Notes: generated from the sequence alone by a model not told the origin. A DNA stretch of 64,000 nt from Larkinella sp049445795 (GCF_049445795.1 NZ_JBMSDT010000005.1:62001-126000); one strand, 5' to 3'. Shown: positions 50,844-59,731, counted from the first letter of the stretch. Numbers and translations: made by a program.

Positions 50844-51716
50844 ATGGTGATTTCGTGCCTGATGGGCGGTTTGGGCAATCAGTTGTTTCAGTATGCGTTC
50901 GGGCTGCGGCTGGCCCACGACCGGCAAACCGACCTGAAACTGAGCACCACGCTGCTGGAAAGTCGCCTGATGGCGCGTCTTCGGAACTACACCCTCCGGC
51001 CGTACGAACTGGACGTTTTTAATCTGACGATTCCCTGCACGTCGTCTTTCGAAACCGCTTTGGCGCTGGCAAAAGCCACTTCCGGTGCGTCCGGAAGTGT
51101 TTTTTTGCGGGAAACCCCGAATCTTACTCCTAATTTGCCAACCTTGAATCCTTCGGCACCGCTCGTCTTCTGCTGGGGGTACTGGCAATCGGAAGCCTGG
51201 TTCAAACCGGTTGCGCCGTTGTTGCGCCAGCAGCTTCGCTTTCGAAAACCGCTTTCCGATGCCAGCCAGCGGTACGCCGACGCCATTGCCCGCGCCCGGA
51301 CGCCGGTTTTTCTGCACGTCCGGCGCGGAGATTATGTCACGAATGCCAACGCTCGTCAGTTACACGGTTTTGCCGGAGAAACGTATTACCGGAACGCCAT
51401 CGAACGGATGCGCGAACAGGTCGAAGAGCCGCATTTTTTCGTCTTTTCCGACGAGTTGCTGTGGGTGAAAACAACCCTGGGGCCGCTGCTGAACCCGGCG
51501 ACGTACGTGGAAGGCAATACCGGCTCCGACAGTTGGCAGGATCTGGCCCTGATGAGCCAGTGTCGGCACGCCATTGTCGCCAACAGTTCGTTTAGTTGGT
51601 GGGGCGCCTGGCTGAATCCGGCCGAAAACCGGCTGGTGCTGGCCCCCCGGCAGTGGTTTGTTTCGGCAGCGGCCCAGACGAAAGTGGTGGTGCCGGAGCA
51701 GTGGACGTTGCTGTGA
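50844..51716 (+). CDS. Alpha-1,2-fucosyltransferase (GT11)
   Basis: The 290-residue protein belongs to GT11. It starts with MVISCLMGGLGNQLFQYAFG, carries the GDP-fucose motif HVRRGDYV (His158 to Tyr164) and has a later motif IVANSSFSWWGAWLN. It transfers fucose from GDP-fucose to a galactose-type acceptor. No GDP-fucose synthesis genes are seen in the window. Its stop codon abuts the stop of the converging DUF2304 gene with no bases between. Confidence 0.94.
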   Translation: MVISCLMGGLGNQLFQYAFGLRLAHDRQTDLKLSTTLLESRLMARLRNYTLRPYELDVFNLTIPCTSSFETALALAKATSGASGSVFLRETPNLTPNLPTLNPSAPLVFCWGYWQSEAWFKPVAPLLRQQLRFRKPLSDASQRYADAIARARTPVFLHVRRGDYVTNANARQLHGFAGETYYRNAIERMREQVEEPHFFVFSDELLWVKTTLGPLLNPATYVEGNTGSDSWQDLALMSQCRHAIVANSSFSWWGAWLNPAENRLVLAPRQWFVSAAAQTKVVVPEQWTLL

Positions 51717-52100
51717 TTAGTTGGGGCGGTTTTTCCGGGTCGCCGGGTGAGCACTTTTCAGATCCGTCGCGTTTCGAATGGCATTTTGCCGGACGAGTTG
51801 GGTAATGATCAAATCGTGCTGCAACAACCGGCGGTACAGCACCACGCCCATGAGCAAAAAACCGGTGAACAAGAGGTAAAAGACCAGATCGACACCCCGC
51901 CCGACGCCCAGTTGCATCGCCAGAAAATACGGAATCGTCGGAATGGCCACAAAGAGAATCCCGACCGCAACGATGCCCAGAAAAAACAGCCGGTACAACA
52001 AGCGGTTCCGGAGCAATCGCAGCGAGGCAATACCGACAATGACCAGCAAAACGGTCAGTAAAAGCTGGATGGGAGTCAGGTGAATCGGGAACGGCATCAT
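51717..52100 (-). CDS. DUF2304 membrane protein
   Basis: The 127-residue protein has three transmembrane helices (about residues 10-28, 35-60 and 68-88) and a basic tail, as in DUF2304. This family is typically encoded beside polyprenyl-phosphate glycosyltransferases and may act as a membrane partner. Its start overlaps the stop of the GT2 gene (ATGA), so the two are coupled. A second ATG is at 52097. Confidence 0.8.
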   Translation of the reverse strand: MMPFPIHLTPIQLLLTVLLVIVGIASLRLLRNRLLYRLFFLGIVAVGILFVAIPTIPYFLAMQLGVGRGVDLVFYLLFTGFLLMGVVLYRRLLQHDLIITQLVRQNAIRNATDLKSAHPATRKNRPN

Positions 52101-52780
52101 CGGAAATATTTATTGATGAAAACGTCGATCAGAATGTTGATGGCTCCCGACCACCGCTGGCCTTTTTCCTGCGAATAGGCGGTGTAAGAAATGTGCGTCG
52201 GTTTTTCGACGTACCGGAGCCGGTTTTTCCGAATCTGCATCAGAATTTCGGTAGCGTGGGCCATGCGGTTTTCCTTCAGGTTGATGTCGCGCAGCGCCCG
52301 CCAGTTCATCACCCGAAAACCGTTGTGGGCATCCGTCAGCCAGAGACCGGTGAGCAAACCGTTGGTCAGCCGTGCCAGCCGCAGCAACCAGCGCCGAAAC
52401 CGGGGGACGGCTTTCAAATCCTCATCCCGCAAAAACCGGGAACCCAGCACAATGTCGACCGGCTGCGTCCGGAGCACCTCCAGGAAGCGCGGAATATCGG
52501 CGGGGTTGTGCTGGCCGTCGGCGTCGAAATGCACCACCACGTCGGCGTCGTGCAGCCGGGCAAAGTCCATCCCGGTTTGTAAAGCGGCTCCCTGGCCCAG
52601 GTTAATGTCGTGACGCAGGTAGTAAACCGGCAGGTCGCGGATGGAATTGTAGGTTGCATCGGTCGAGGCATCGTCGATGACCACGATGGTGTACGGCCCG
52701 CCCTCCAGCGACCGAATGGTCTGGCGGATCATGTTTCCTTCGTTATACGACGGAATCAGGATAAACACGCGCTCAGTCAT
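52097..52780 (-). CDS. Glycosyltransferase family 2, polyprenyl-phosphate (Dpm1-like) type
   Basis: The 227-residue protein resembles dolichol- or polyprenyl-phosphate mannosyl/glucosyltransferases: VFILIPSYNEGNMIRQTIRS, VIDDASTDAT and the metal motif VHFDADGQHNP (Asp86 and Asp88), then LGSRFLRDEDLKAVPRFRR. It makes a polyprenyl-phosphate sugar for periplasmic transferases; the DUF2304 partner and the upstream membrane protein fit this. The ATG at 52780 overlaps the upstream stop by eight bases. Confidence 0.9.
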   Translation of the reverse strand: MTERVFILIPSYNEGNMIRQTIRSLEGGPYTIVVIDDASTDATYNSIRDLPVYYLRHDINLGQGAALQTGMDFARLHDADVVVHFDADGQHNPADIPRFLEVLRTQPVDIVLGSRFLRDEDLKAVPRFRRWLLRLARLTNGLLTGLWLTDAHNGFRVMNWRALRDINLKENRMAHATEILMQIRKNRLRYVEKPTHISYTAYSQEKGQRWSGAINILIDVFINKYFR

Positions 52781-54854
52781 TGCTGCGGTAGATTTCGATA
52801 CTGCCCAACTTTTCAACCAGCTTCATGCATCGGATTTCGACGGCCTGCGGGGTCCGGTCGAAGATGAAATACTTCACGTTGAGTTTTTTCAGCTTCGGCG
52901 AGCAGGGATCAACGCCGACGAAATACCCGTCTTCAAAGCTGCTCTGAATCACCGTGCTGTCTTTGCCATCGATGTACGTATTGTAAACGGCATGGGCGTA
53001 GCGGTTATACGCCGAATCCCGTTTGGCCGTCGGGTCCAGCACGCGCATGGTTTTGAAATCCGGCTGGTTTTTTACCCCGCTCAACTGATTAACGCCCGTG
53101 GCCGTCACCAGGTATGTAATATACTGATTTCCCAAAACCACCCAACGGGCTGCGGGCTCTTTCAGGTGCAGTTCCCGCACTTTCTTGTACAGCGTATGCT
53201 CCGTAATCGGGGCCAGCCCCTTCGCCATCGGATTGATTTTCAGGTTTGGTAGCGTAAACAGCACGAGCGCTCCCCCCACGACCAGTTCCTTGTAGTTAAA
53301 GTTGAGAATTGGCAGCAACAGGAAGTTAAGCGCCATGAAAAAGAGCGTCGGCACAAACAACTGATGCGCTTTGTAGAAGCCCTGCGAGGTGGAAATATTC
53401 AGCCAGGCGGCATAGATCATGAAGAGCACGACGCCAATTGTCAAAGCTGCTGAGAGGGCGGTACTGATTTTGATTTTCTGCCTCCGGATGTAATCCAGGT
53501 ACAAAACCGCCAGCACCACGTTGGCAATGCCAAACGGTATCTGCGTCCGGCGCGTCGGGCTGACATCCAGCAAGGTCGCTTTCGCCAAAAAAGCCGGAAA
53601 ACCGACTTCCATCCAGATCAGCAGCACCAGCACATACCCCAGAATGATGGTCAGCAACGGGTCAAATTTGCGGGTATACAGAAAATAAACAACCGTACAA
53701 GCAAGTATGGCGGGGGTGAAGGTGATAAAATGCGAGAGTTCGCAGATGTTCAACCAGTGTCTCGGAAATTTCTGATCGGTTAGCAGCCAGCCCGCGTAAT
53801 ACTCCGAGAACCAGTTGGCAATGAAGCCCGTACCGCCGGTTTCACTGCGTTTTCCCGGATAAACCGTGTTGGACATGACCTCGATGGTCGATTTGGCGTC
53901 CAGGTAGTAGAGATAGAAAACCGCCCCCAGAATGGCAAAGGCCACCGCAAAGGTACCTAGTTTGTACGGAATTTTAGCAAACAGAAACGTCTTGTCAAAA
54001 TCCCGCCAGACGAAGCCAACCAGCAGAAAAAGAAGTAAATAGCCCATCGGAACCTGGTACGGCGGATACAACGTCAGGGCGTAGGCACCGAACGACCACA
54101 GGAAAACTAGCCCCCAGCCCAGGATCGTTTTTAGATTTCGGGCATAAAAAATGTAGATGGAAGAGGTGAGTAGCAGACAGCCTGCAAAAATGCTCGTCAG
54201 AAAGAAAAACGACCACCAGGCCAGACCCGGCGAAAAAATAAGCCAGAACGCTCCGATCACCGAGAGCCAGAAGTTGTTACGGGTCAGTAGGAGGAAGGTG
54301 AGTGTGACAGCAATCAGGCTAAAAAAAATGATGAAGTTCCAGCGCCAGGCCAGGCCGATTTCGGGGCCGAAGGCGTAGAACCCCCAGTAGTCGGGCCGGA
54401 ATACGGAAACGAAATGCTTGATTGGGAAATAACCGACCAGCGCCACTTTCTCGCCCCCAATGGCCGGGTTTTCGAGCGGATAATCCTGGTGGGCCTGTGA
54501 AAGCATGAAAGGCGTCAGGATGGCCCATTCATCCATCCGGATTTGCTTAGGCGTCCCGGAAAGAAGGCCGCGCCGGGTATCGGAACCATCAGGGATAATC
54601 TGGTTCCAGATCGGTATAGACGAAAAATGAATTTTGGTAACCGTGAACAACAGAAACAAGCCCAGGCAGATTCCTAAAAACCATTTCAATCGCGTGTCGA
54701 ATCGAATCAGCTCAAAACCCAAGGGCTGTGGTGTCTGTTCGGTTGACGGAGCAGGCGAATGGGTGGATGGCCGTTTTAGTTCAACCGCTGGGATGTTGCT
54801 GGCTTTAGGATTTGCCGAAATGGAAGCCGGTTTTTTCTTACCCGATTTTGACAT
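52773..54854 (-). CDS. Large multi-pass membrane protein with glycan-transferase-like layout
   Basis: The 693-residue protein has a basic, Pro/Ser-rich cytoplasmic N-terminus (about 45 residues) and about twelve transmembrane helices between residues 57 and 560. A soluble C-terminal domain of about 130 residues follows. The first extracytoplasmic loop is rich in Asp, Glu and Pro (QIRMDEWAILTPFMLSQAH), a position where GT-C enzymes carry catalytic acids. I cannot place it firmly in a named family; it resembles the YfhO/DUF7657 type. Coupling to the Dpm1-like gene suggests it uses a polyprenyl-phosphate sugar. Confidence 0.7.
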   Translation of the reverse strand: MSKSGKKKPASISANPKASNIPAVELKRPSTHSPAPSTEQTPQPLGFELIRFDTRLKWFLGICLGLFLLFTVTKIHFSSIPIWNQIIPDGSDTRRGLLSGTPKQIRMDEWAILTPFMLSQAHQDYPLENPAIGGEKVALVGYFPIKHFVSVFRPDYWGFYAFGPEIGLAWRWNFIIFFSLIAVTLTFLLLTRNNFWLSVIGAFWLIFSPGLAWWSFFFLTSIFAGCLLLTSSIYIFYARNLKTILGWGLVFLWSFGAYALTLYPPYQVPMGYLLLFLLVGFVWRDFDKTFLFAKIPYKLGTFAVAFAILGAVFYLYYLDAKSTIEVMSNTVYPGKRSETGGTGFIANWFSEYYAGWLLTDQKFPRHWLNICELSHFITFTPAILACTVVYFLYTRKFDPLLTIILGYVLVLLIWMEVGFPAFLAKATLLDVSPTRRTQIPFGIANVVLAVLYLDYIRRQKIKISTALSAALTIGVVLFMIYAAWLNISTSQGFYKAHQLFVPTLFFMALNFLLLPILNFNYKELVVGGALVLFTLPNLKINPMAKGLAPITEHTLYKKVRELHLKEPAARWVVLGNQYITYLVTATGVNQLSGVKNQPDFKTMRVLDPTAKRDSAYNRYAHAVYNTYIDGKDSTVIQSSFEDGYFVGVDPCSPKLKKLNVKYFIFDRTPQAVEIRCMKLVEKLGSIEIYRSND

Positions 54855-54945
54855 GCTTGGTGAAGCAAATTTTTTGCAACAAAACTAATATATACTTTTC
54901 CCTGTAGCTTAAAGGTAACAGGACGCTTAATTCGGGTCAAATAAT

Positions 54946-55995
54946 ATGCCACAAATTATCGGCGGTTTGCCTAACTTACCCCCATTTCGGACGGACTTGA
55001 TCAGACGACTTTTCAAACAACTGGTTCCCATTGCCCTCGCCCTCGCCCTGTTGGCATATGCGCTGAAAGATATTTCGTTCGCGCAAATCGGTCAGCAGTT
55101 TCGACAGGCGCGCTACGGCTGGATTGCGCTGGTGGCTCTCCTGACGGTTTTGCTGTTTCTCGTGCGCGGGAAACGCTGGCAGCTCCCCTTGCTGGCGCTA
55201 GGCTACGCACCCACGGTTTTCCGGACCACAGTTGCGACAATGGCGGGCGTTATTGCCAGCATGATTGTGCCGGGCTCGGGCGAACTCACGCGCTGCGCCA
55301 CCCTGCAACGGACCGATCAGGTGCCGTTTTCGCAGGGTGTCGGCTCGGTGGTCGCCGAGCGGGTTATCGACCTGCTGATGCTGTTGCTGCTGCTGTTGCT
55401 GACCTTCCTGCTGGAGCTAAACCGGATGCAGACGTACCTGGCAGGGCTCTCGTTTCGATGGCCGACCACAACCGCCTGGGCCTTGGGCATCGGTACTCTG
55501 CTCGTCGCTGGAGCAGGAGGCTGGTATCTGTTTCGGAATGAAACGTTTCGGGAACATCCAATAATTGCCAAACTAGCTAACACTGTTAAAGGCCTTTGGC
55601 AGGGCTTTTTTGCGATTCGACAAGTACAAAAACTGTATTTGTTTGTACTGCTAACGCTGTTAAATCAGGCATTGTCGTGGCTGAGTACCTACTGGCTGCT
55701 GATGGCGCTGGACAGTACGCGGGCGTTACCACCCACGGCCGCTCTAACCATCCTGGCCGTGAGTTCGCTGGGTGGGCTGGCCGTGCCGACGCAGGGCGGC
55801 ATCGGAACGTACCATTTTTTCGTGAGCCGGGCGCTGGTGCTGTACGGTTTTACGCCCGCCGAAGGAGCCATCGTGGCTACGTTTCTGCACGCGGTCGGTT
55901 TTGCTATTAATCTGTTGTTGAGTAGCCTGAGCTTTTTACTGGTTCCGTTTCTGCTTACCAACAACCGGGTTGGCTCTGAAAATAGCGCGGTTTGA
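54946..55995 (+). CDS. Flippase-like integral membrane protein (LPG_synthase_TM/UPF0104)
   Basis: The 349-residue protein has about eight transmembrane helices and the family's conserved segments: VPGSGELTRCATLQR, GVGSVVAERVIDLLML and SLGGLAVPTQGGIGTYHFF. It is related to the membrane part of MprF and to archaeal AglD. It may flip or carry lipids, but this is not proven for the stand-alone form. It is divergent from the large membrane protein gene with 91 bases between the starts; no clear promoter is seen. Confidence 0.85.
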   Translation: MPQIIGGLPNLPPFRTDLIRRLFKQLVPIALALALLAYALKDISFAQIGQQFRQARYGWIALVALLTVLLFLVRGKRWQLPLLALGYAPTVFRTTVATMAGVIASMIVPGSGELTRCATLQRTDQVPFSQGVGSVVAERVIDLLMLLLLLLLTFLLELNRMQTYLAGLSFRWPTTTAWALGIGTLLVAGAGGWYLFRNETFREHPIIAKLANTVKGLWQGFFAIRQVQKLYLFVLLTLLNQALSWLSTYWLLMALDSTRALPPTAALTILAVSSLGGLAVPTQGGIGTYHFFVSRALVLYGFTPAEGAIVATFLHAVGFAINLLLSSLSFLLVPFLLTNNRVGSENSAV

Positions 55996-56071
55996 CGAGT
56001 GGAACCAGAAGCGAACGACTTTGCGGTTCTGGACAAAATCAATGGCACTAAATTTACCCGCATTTTCGTTT

Positions 56072-56079
56072 TATCTTTG
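56072..56079 (+). promoter_or_regulatory. -7 promoter element for the M28 peptidase gene
   Basis: TATCTTTG fits TAnnTTTG exactly. It lies five bases before a terminator-like hairpin and 60 before the ATG. Confidence 0.6.
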
Positions 56080-56083
56080 CGTG

Positions 56084-56113
56084 AGCAGGGTCGGTTTCGG
56101 TCCCTGCTTTTTG
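56084..56113 (+). terminator. Terminator-like hairpin in the M28 leader (possible attenuator)
   Basis: AGCAGGG (56084-56090) pairs perfectly with CCCTGCT (56102-56108) around an 11-base loop and runs into TTTTTG. It would be transcribed as the first 25 or so bases of the leader. Confidence 0.6.
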
Positions 56114-56138
56114 TTTTATTTATCTTCACAACAATTTC

Positions 56139-57734
56139 ATGAAATACCTGCGTTACAGTGTCGGTTTGCTGCTGTGCGGCCAGTTGGCAATGGCCCAAAC
56201 CGCCACCGATTATGCCCAGACCATTCAGGCGGCCGATCTCGAAAAACACCTCCGGGTGCTGGCGGCCGATGACATGCAGGGCCGCGAAACCGGCACCGAA
56301 GGCCAGCGCAAAGCCGCCGATTACATCGCCAAACAGTTTGCCGCCGAAAACCTGCAACCGATCGTCAAAACCGAGGACGGAAAAACCGGCTATTTCCAGC
56401 CATTTAAGCTCTACCAGAAAACCTGGGGTGATTTCTACGTCAAAGCAGGCGACAAAACCTACACGTATCCGAAAGATTTCATCGTCAACGGCTTGTTCGC
56501 GGTCATGCAGGAAACGAGCGTCGAGACGGTTTTTGTGGGCTACGGGATTTTCTCGGATCAATACAACGACTACGCCAAACTGAACGTCCAGGGCAAAGCG
56601 GTGGTGATGCTGGAAGGCGAGCCTAAAAAAGCGAACGGCAATTATGTCCTGACGAATTCGACCAAACCGTCGGACTGGAGCAGTGACGAAAGTCTGCGCA
56701 AGAAAGCGCTGATTGCCAAAGACAAAGGGGCCGAGCAAGTATTCATCGTGTCGGCCGAATCGCCGGAAGCCTACCGCCGACTGGTGGCCCAGCGCACGGC
56801 CCTGATGGGGCGTTTCAACCGGATGGGCCTGCGGCCGTCGATGGAGAAAATCGGTGCGGTCGGCACGTTCCTGATTACGCAGGATATGGGCGTGGACCTG
56901 CTGAACACGACCCCGGCCAAATGGCAGGCGGCTGTTGCCAAAATCAACAAAACCGGCAAGCCCAACTCGGGTGTCTTGAAAGGCAAAATTGCTCTGAAAG
57001 CCGAGCGGAAAGACGAGATTCTGGAGAGCAGCAATGTGCTGGGCTTTCTGGAAGGGACCGACAAAAAAGACGAGGTAGTCGTCATTTCGGCGCATTACGA
57101 CCACATCGGCGTCAATCCCGACGGCCAGGTGAACAACGGCGCCAACGACGACGGTTCGGGAACGGTGTCGGTGCTGGAAATCGCCCAGGCCTTTGCCAAA
57201 GCCAAAGCCGAGGGCCACGGTCCGCGCCGGAGTATGCTGTTTCTGACGGTTTCGGGCGAGGAAAAAGGCTTGCTCGGGTCGGAATACTATACCGACATGA
57301 GCCCGGTTTTGCCGCTGGCAAATACCGTCTGCGACCTGAACATCGACATGGTGGGCCGCGTCGACGATTTGCACGAAGGCAAGTCCGATAATTACATCTA
57401 CGTCATTGGTTCGGATAAACTGTCGTCGGAACTTCACCAGATCAGCGAGGATGCCAACCGGAAATATACGATGATGGAGCTGGATTACAAGTACAACGAA
57501 CCCAGCGACCCACAGCGGATTTATTACCGCTCGGACCACTACAACTTCGCAAAGCACAAAATCCCCATCGTTTTCTACTTCAACGGCCTGCATGCCGACT
57601 ACCACCGGCCCGGCGATGACGTAGAGAAGATCGACTTCAAACTGGCCGAAAAATCAGCCCGGCTGGTGTTTTATACTGCCTGGGAGATTGTCAACCGGGA
57701 GAACAGGCTGGTGGTCGATAGCAATAAGCCCTAA
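56139..57734 (+). CDS. Secreted M28-family metallopeptidase
   Basis: The 531-residue protein has a signal peptide (MKYLRYSVGLLLCGQLAMAQ) and a M28 fold with a PA-domain insert (about residues 125-300). Zinc ligands are visible in VVISAHYDHIGVNPDG, NNGANDDGSGTVSVLEIA, LTVSGEEKGLLGSEYY, NIDMVGRVDD and the final FNGLHADYHRPGDD. M28 enzymes are aminopeptidases or carboxypeptidases; export suggests nutrient peptide use. An inverted repeat starts seven bases after the stop. Confidence 0.94.
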   Translation: MKYLRYSVGLLLCGQLAMAQTATDYAQTIQAADLEKHLRVLAADDMQGRETGTEGQRKAADYIAKQFAAENLQPIVKTEDGKTGYFQPFKLYQKTWGDFYVKAGDKTYTYPKDFIVNGLFAVMQETSVETVFVGYGIFSDQYNDYAKLNVQGKAVVMLEGEPKKANGNYVLTNSTKPSDWSSDESLRKKALIAKDKGAEQVFIVSAESPEAYRRLVAQRTALMGRFNRMGLRPSMEKIGAVGTFLITQDMGVDLLNTTPAKWQAAVAKINKTGKPNSGVLKGKIALKAERKDEILESSNVLGFLEGTDKKDEVVVISAHYDHIGVNPDGQVNNGANDDGSGTVSVLEIAQAFAKAKAEGHGPRRSMLFLTVSGEEKGLLGSEYYTDMSPVLPLANTVCDLNIDMVGRVDDLHEGKSDNYIYVIGSDKLSSELHQISEDANRKYTMMELDYKYNEPSDPQRIYYRSDHYNFAKHKIPIVFYFNGLHADYHRPGDDVEKIDFKLAEKSARLVFYTAWEIVNRENRLVVDSNKP

Positions 57735-57740
57735 CTGTCT

Positions 57741-57838
57741 TGAACCCGGATTACGCGGATTAAAGGATTAATTAGGATGGCTAACGCAATCTTCATTTAT
57801 ATCCTGTTTAATCCTTTAATCCGCGTAATCCGGGTTCA
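57741..57838. repeat. Long intergenic inverted repeat L (GATTACGCGGATT type)
   Basis: Bases 57741-57771 are the exact complement of 57808-57838 (31 bases). After two mismatches pairing resumes for five more, giving 38-base arms 57741-57778 and 57801-57838 with a 22-base loop. The outer 21 bases match the arms of repeat G (21420) with two differences. It lies between converging genes, seven bases after the M28 stop and four before the amidohydrolase stop. Confidence 0.93.
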
Positions 57839-57842
57839 GAAA

Positions 57843-59468
57843 CTAATTTCCGCCCGACATCTTCCCGGCTTTGGGAGCAACGCCCGGCTGGGTGATTTCG
57901 AAGTTTTCTTTCTGCTTCGCTTCGGCGACAATCTTGCGAACGTCGGCCAGCAGTTGCTTGGCGTCGTAGACAATGCCGTCTTTCACCGTGTATTTCACCC
58001 CACCGACCCGCGTCACCTCGTTTTTTTCGTTGAGGTGAATGGCTCCGGTGCCGTAGAGCACTTTCAGGTTGGCCAGCGGATTTTCTTCCGTAATCACAAA
58101 ATCGGCCAGTTTGCCGACTTCTACCGAGCCAATCTGGTCGGCCATGCCGAGGGCTTCGGCCCCTTTCAACGTCGCGGCCCGAATGACTTCCAGCGGGTGA
58201 AAACCGGCTTCGCGCAGCAGTTCCAGTTCGCGGATGTACGCAAAACCGTAGAGTTGGTAGATAAAACCGGAATCCGAACCGGCTGTGACGCGACCACCCC
58301 GGTTTTTGTATTCATTGATGAACGCCATCCAAAGCTGGTAATTGCGTTTCCAGGTCACTTCCTGTTCGGTGCCCCAATTGTGCCAGTACGACCCGTGCGA
58401 AATCCGGCTCGGGCCGTAAAACCGCCAGAGCGCCGGAAGCGTGTACTCCTCGTGCCACTCGGCCCGGCGGGCCAGCATCAGTTCGCGGTTAGCTTCATAG
58501 ATGTTGAACGTCGGGTCGATCGTGAAATCCATCGCGATCAACTCGTCCATCACCTTGTTCCACTTTTCGGTGCCCGGTTTGGCCGCTTGCTGCCAGAGCT
58601 TGCCCGCTTCCTCGAAGCGGTTTTGCTCGTTGTTGTAATTATACTCCGCCGGGTACGACTGGATGGTTTTATCTTCAAACAGGGCTTCGGGCAGGCCGTA
58701 CCAGTGTTCCATCGTCGTCAGACCGGCTTTGGCGGTGGCGAGTACGTTCATCCGGGCCACTTCCAACTGGGCGTGGTGGCAGGCCGAGCGCAGGCCCAGT
58801 TTTTTGTTTTCGTCCAAAGCCGCCTTGAACACATCTGGCTCAGCGCCGAAAAACTTGATGCCGTCGGCGCCCTTTTTGGCATTTTCCCGCACCCAGGCAC
58901 GGGCCTGCTCGGGCGTCGAAATCTGGTCTTTGGCCCCCATGCCGAAGGCCGTGTAAGCTTTGATGCGCGGGGCCGTGATCTCGTTGCGCTCGCTTTTGGC
59001 GCGGTGGTCGAGCACCCAGTCCAGGCCGTTGCCCGCCGATGGATCGCGGATGGTGGTGATGCCGTGCCCCAGCCAAAGTTTGAACACGTATTCGGAGGGT
59101 GTGCCCTGGGCCTTGCCGCCGATGTGGCCGTGCATGTCCACAAAACCGGGCATCAGGTACATGCCTTCGCAGTTCAGCACTTTGTCACCCGGCCCGGCCT
59201 GCGGCCGCCGTTGCTCGTCAATCGGGACGCCGGGGTAGCCGACCTGCCGGATCTGGGCGATGCGGTTTTTCTCGACCACAATGTCGATCGGGCCAACCGG
59301 GGGCGCGCCGGTGCTGTTGATAAGCGTGACGCCCCGGATGATGAGCCGTTTGTGGGGGCCATCGCCTTCGCTGCGGGCGGGGGCGTTGGTGATCTGAGCC
59401 AGTAAGCGAAACGTGAGAAGAAAGAGGGGGATGAGGAGGCTAAACCGCCGGGTAAAAATTACATTCAT
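57843..59468 (-). CDS. Secreted amidohydrolase-family protein
   Basis: The 541-residue protein has a signal peptide (about residues 1-25, ending FRLLAQ) and the amidohydrolase TIM-barrel fold. Metal ligands are in GFVDMHGHIGG (the HxH motif), the later SACHHAQLEV and TTMEHWYG, and GRVTAGSDSGFIY with the final Asp. The C-terminal part returns to the beta-sandwich (VEVGKLADFVITEENPL). It resembles imidazolonepropionase- or prolidase-like exported enzymes; the substrate is unknown. Confidence 0.9.
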   Translation of the reverse strand: MNVIFTRRFSLLIPLFLLTFRLLAQITNAPARSEGDGPHKRLIIRGVTLINSTGAPPVGPIDIVVEKNRIAQIRQVGYPGVPIDEQRRPQAGPGDKVLNCEGMYLMPGFVDMHGHIGGKAQGTPSEYVFKLWLGHGITTIRDPSAGNGLDWVLDHRAKSERNEITAPRIKAYTAFGMGAKDQISTPEQARAWVRENAKKGADGIKFFGAEPDVFKAALDENKKLGLRSACHHAQLEVARMNVLATAKAGLTTMEHWYGLPEALFEDKTIQSYPAEYNYNNEQNRFEEAGKLWQQAAKPGTEKWNKVMDELIAMDFTIDPTFNIYEANRELMLARRAEWHEEYTLPALWRFYGPSRISHGSYWHNWGTEQEVTWKRNYQLWMAFINEYKNRGGRVTAGSDSGFIYQLYGFAYIRELELLREAGFHPLEVIRAATLKGAEALGMADQIGSVEVGKLADFVITEENPLANLKVLYGTGAIHLNEKNEVTRVGGVKYTVKDGIVYDAKQLLADVRKIVAEAKQKENFEITQPGVAPKAGKMSGGN

Positions 59469-59731
59469 AGCAAGAGTGAGGGTTTGTTGATCAGCCGATT
59501 AAGCAAGATAAGGAGTTTGTTGGTACATTTGACCGCTGTAATTCTGGTTTTCGGGTAGAAGGACAGAATGCCTTTCCAATGGACAAGGATTGAATGGTAA
59601 AGTGCAAATTTTCCGGTTAGTGACTGGCGGACACAAACAACTCCTTGTGCGCAACGTTTTAGAAAAAATAACGTCTCTGATTCATCCTTCGGTGGTTTTG
59701 ACTTCTACCAGCCGATGATGGCCCCGTTCCT

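Noticed and set aside
54898..54945. Sequence resembling the start of a tRNA (GTAGCTTAAAGGTAA)
   Set aside because: No acceptor stem, anticodon stem or T-loop (GTTCRA) can be formed at proper spacing.
55689..57605. A 638-codon open frame on the minus strand opposite the M28 peptidase gene
   Set aside because: It lies antisense to a gene with clear catalytic motifs and spans two genes. Its translation has the low-complexity Gly/Phe/Arg/His look of a codon-bias shadow.
57777..59405. A 542-codon plus-strand frame opposite the amidohydrolase
   Set aside because: Shadow of a well-supported gene; the start falls inside inverted repeat L and no protein motif is seen.
59508..59646. AAGGAGTTTGTT and AACAACTCCTT as an inverted repeat
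   Set aside because: Only about eight bases pair continuously over a spacer of more than 110 bases, which is weak compared with the other repeats.
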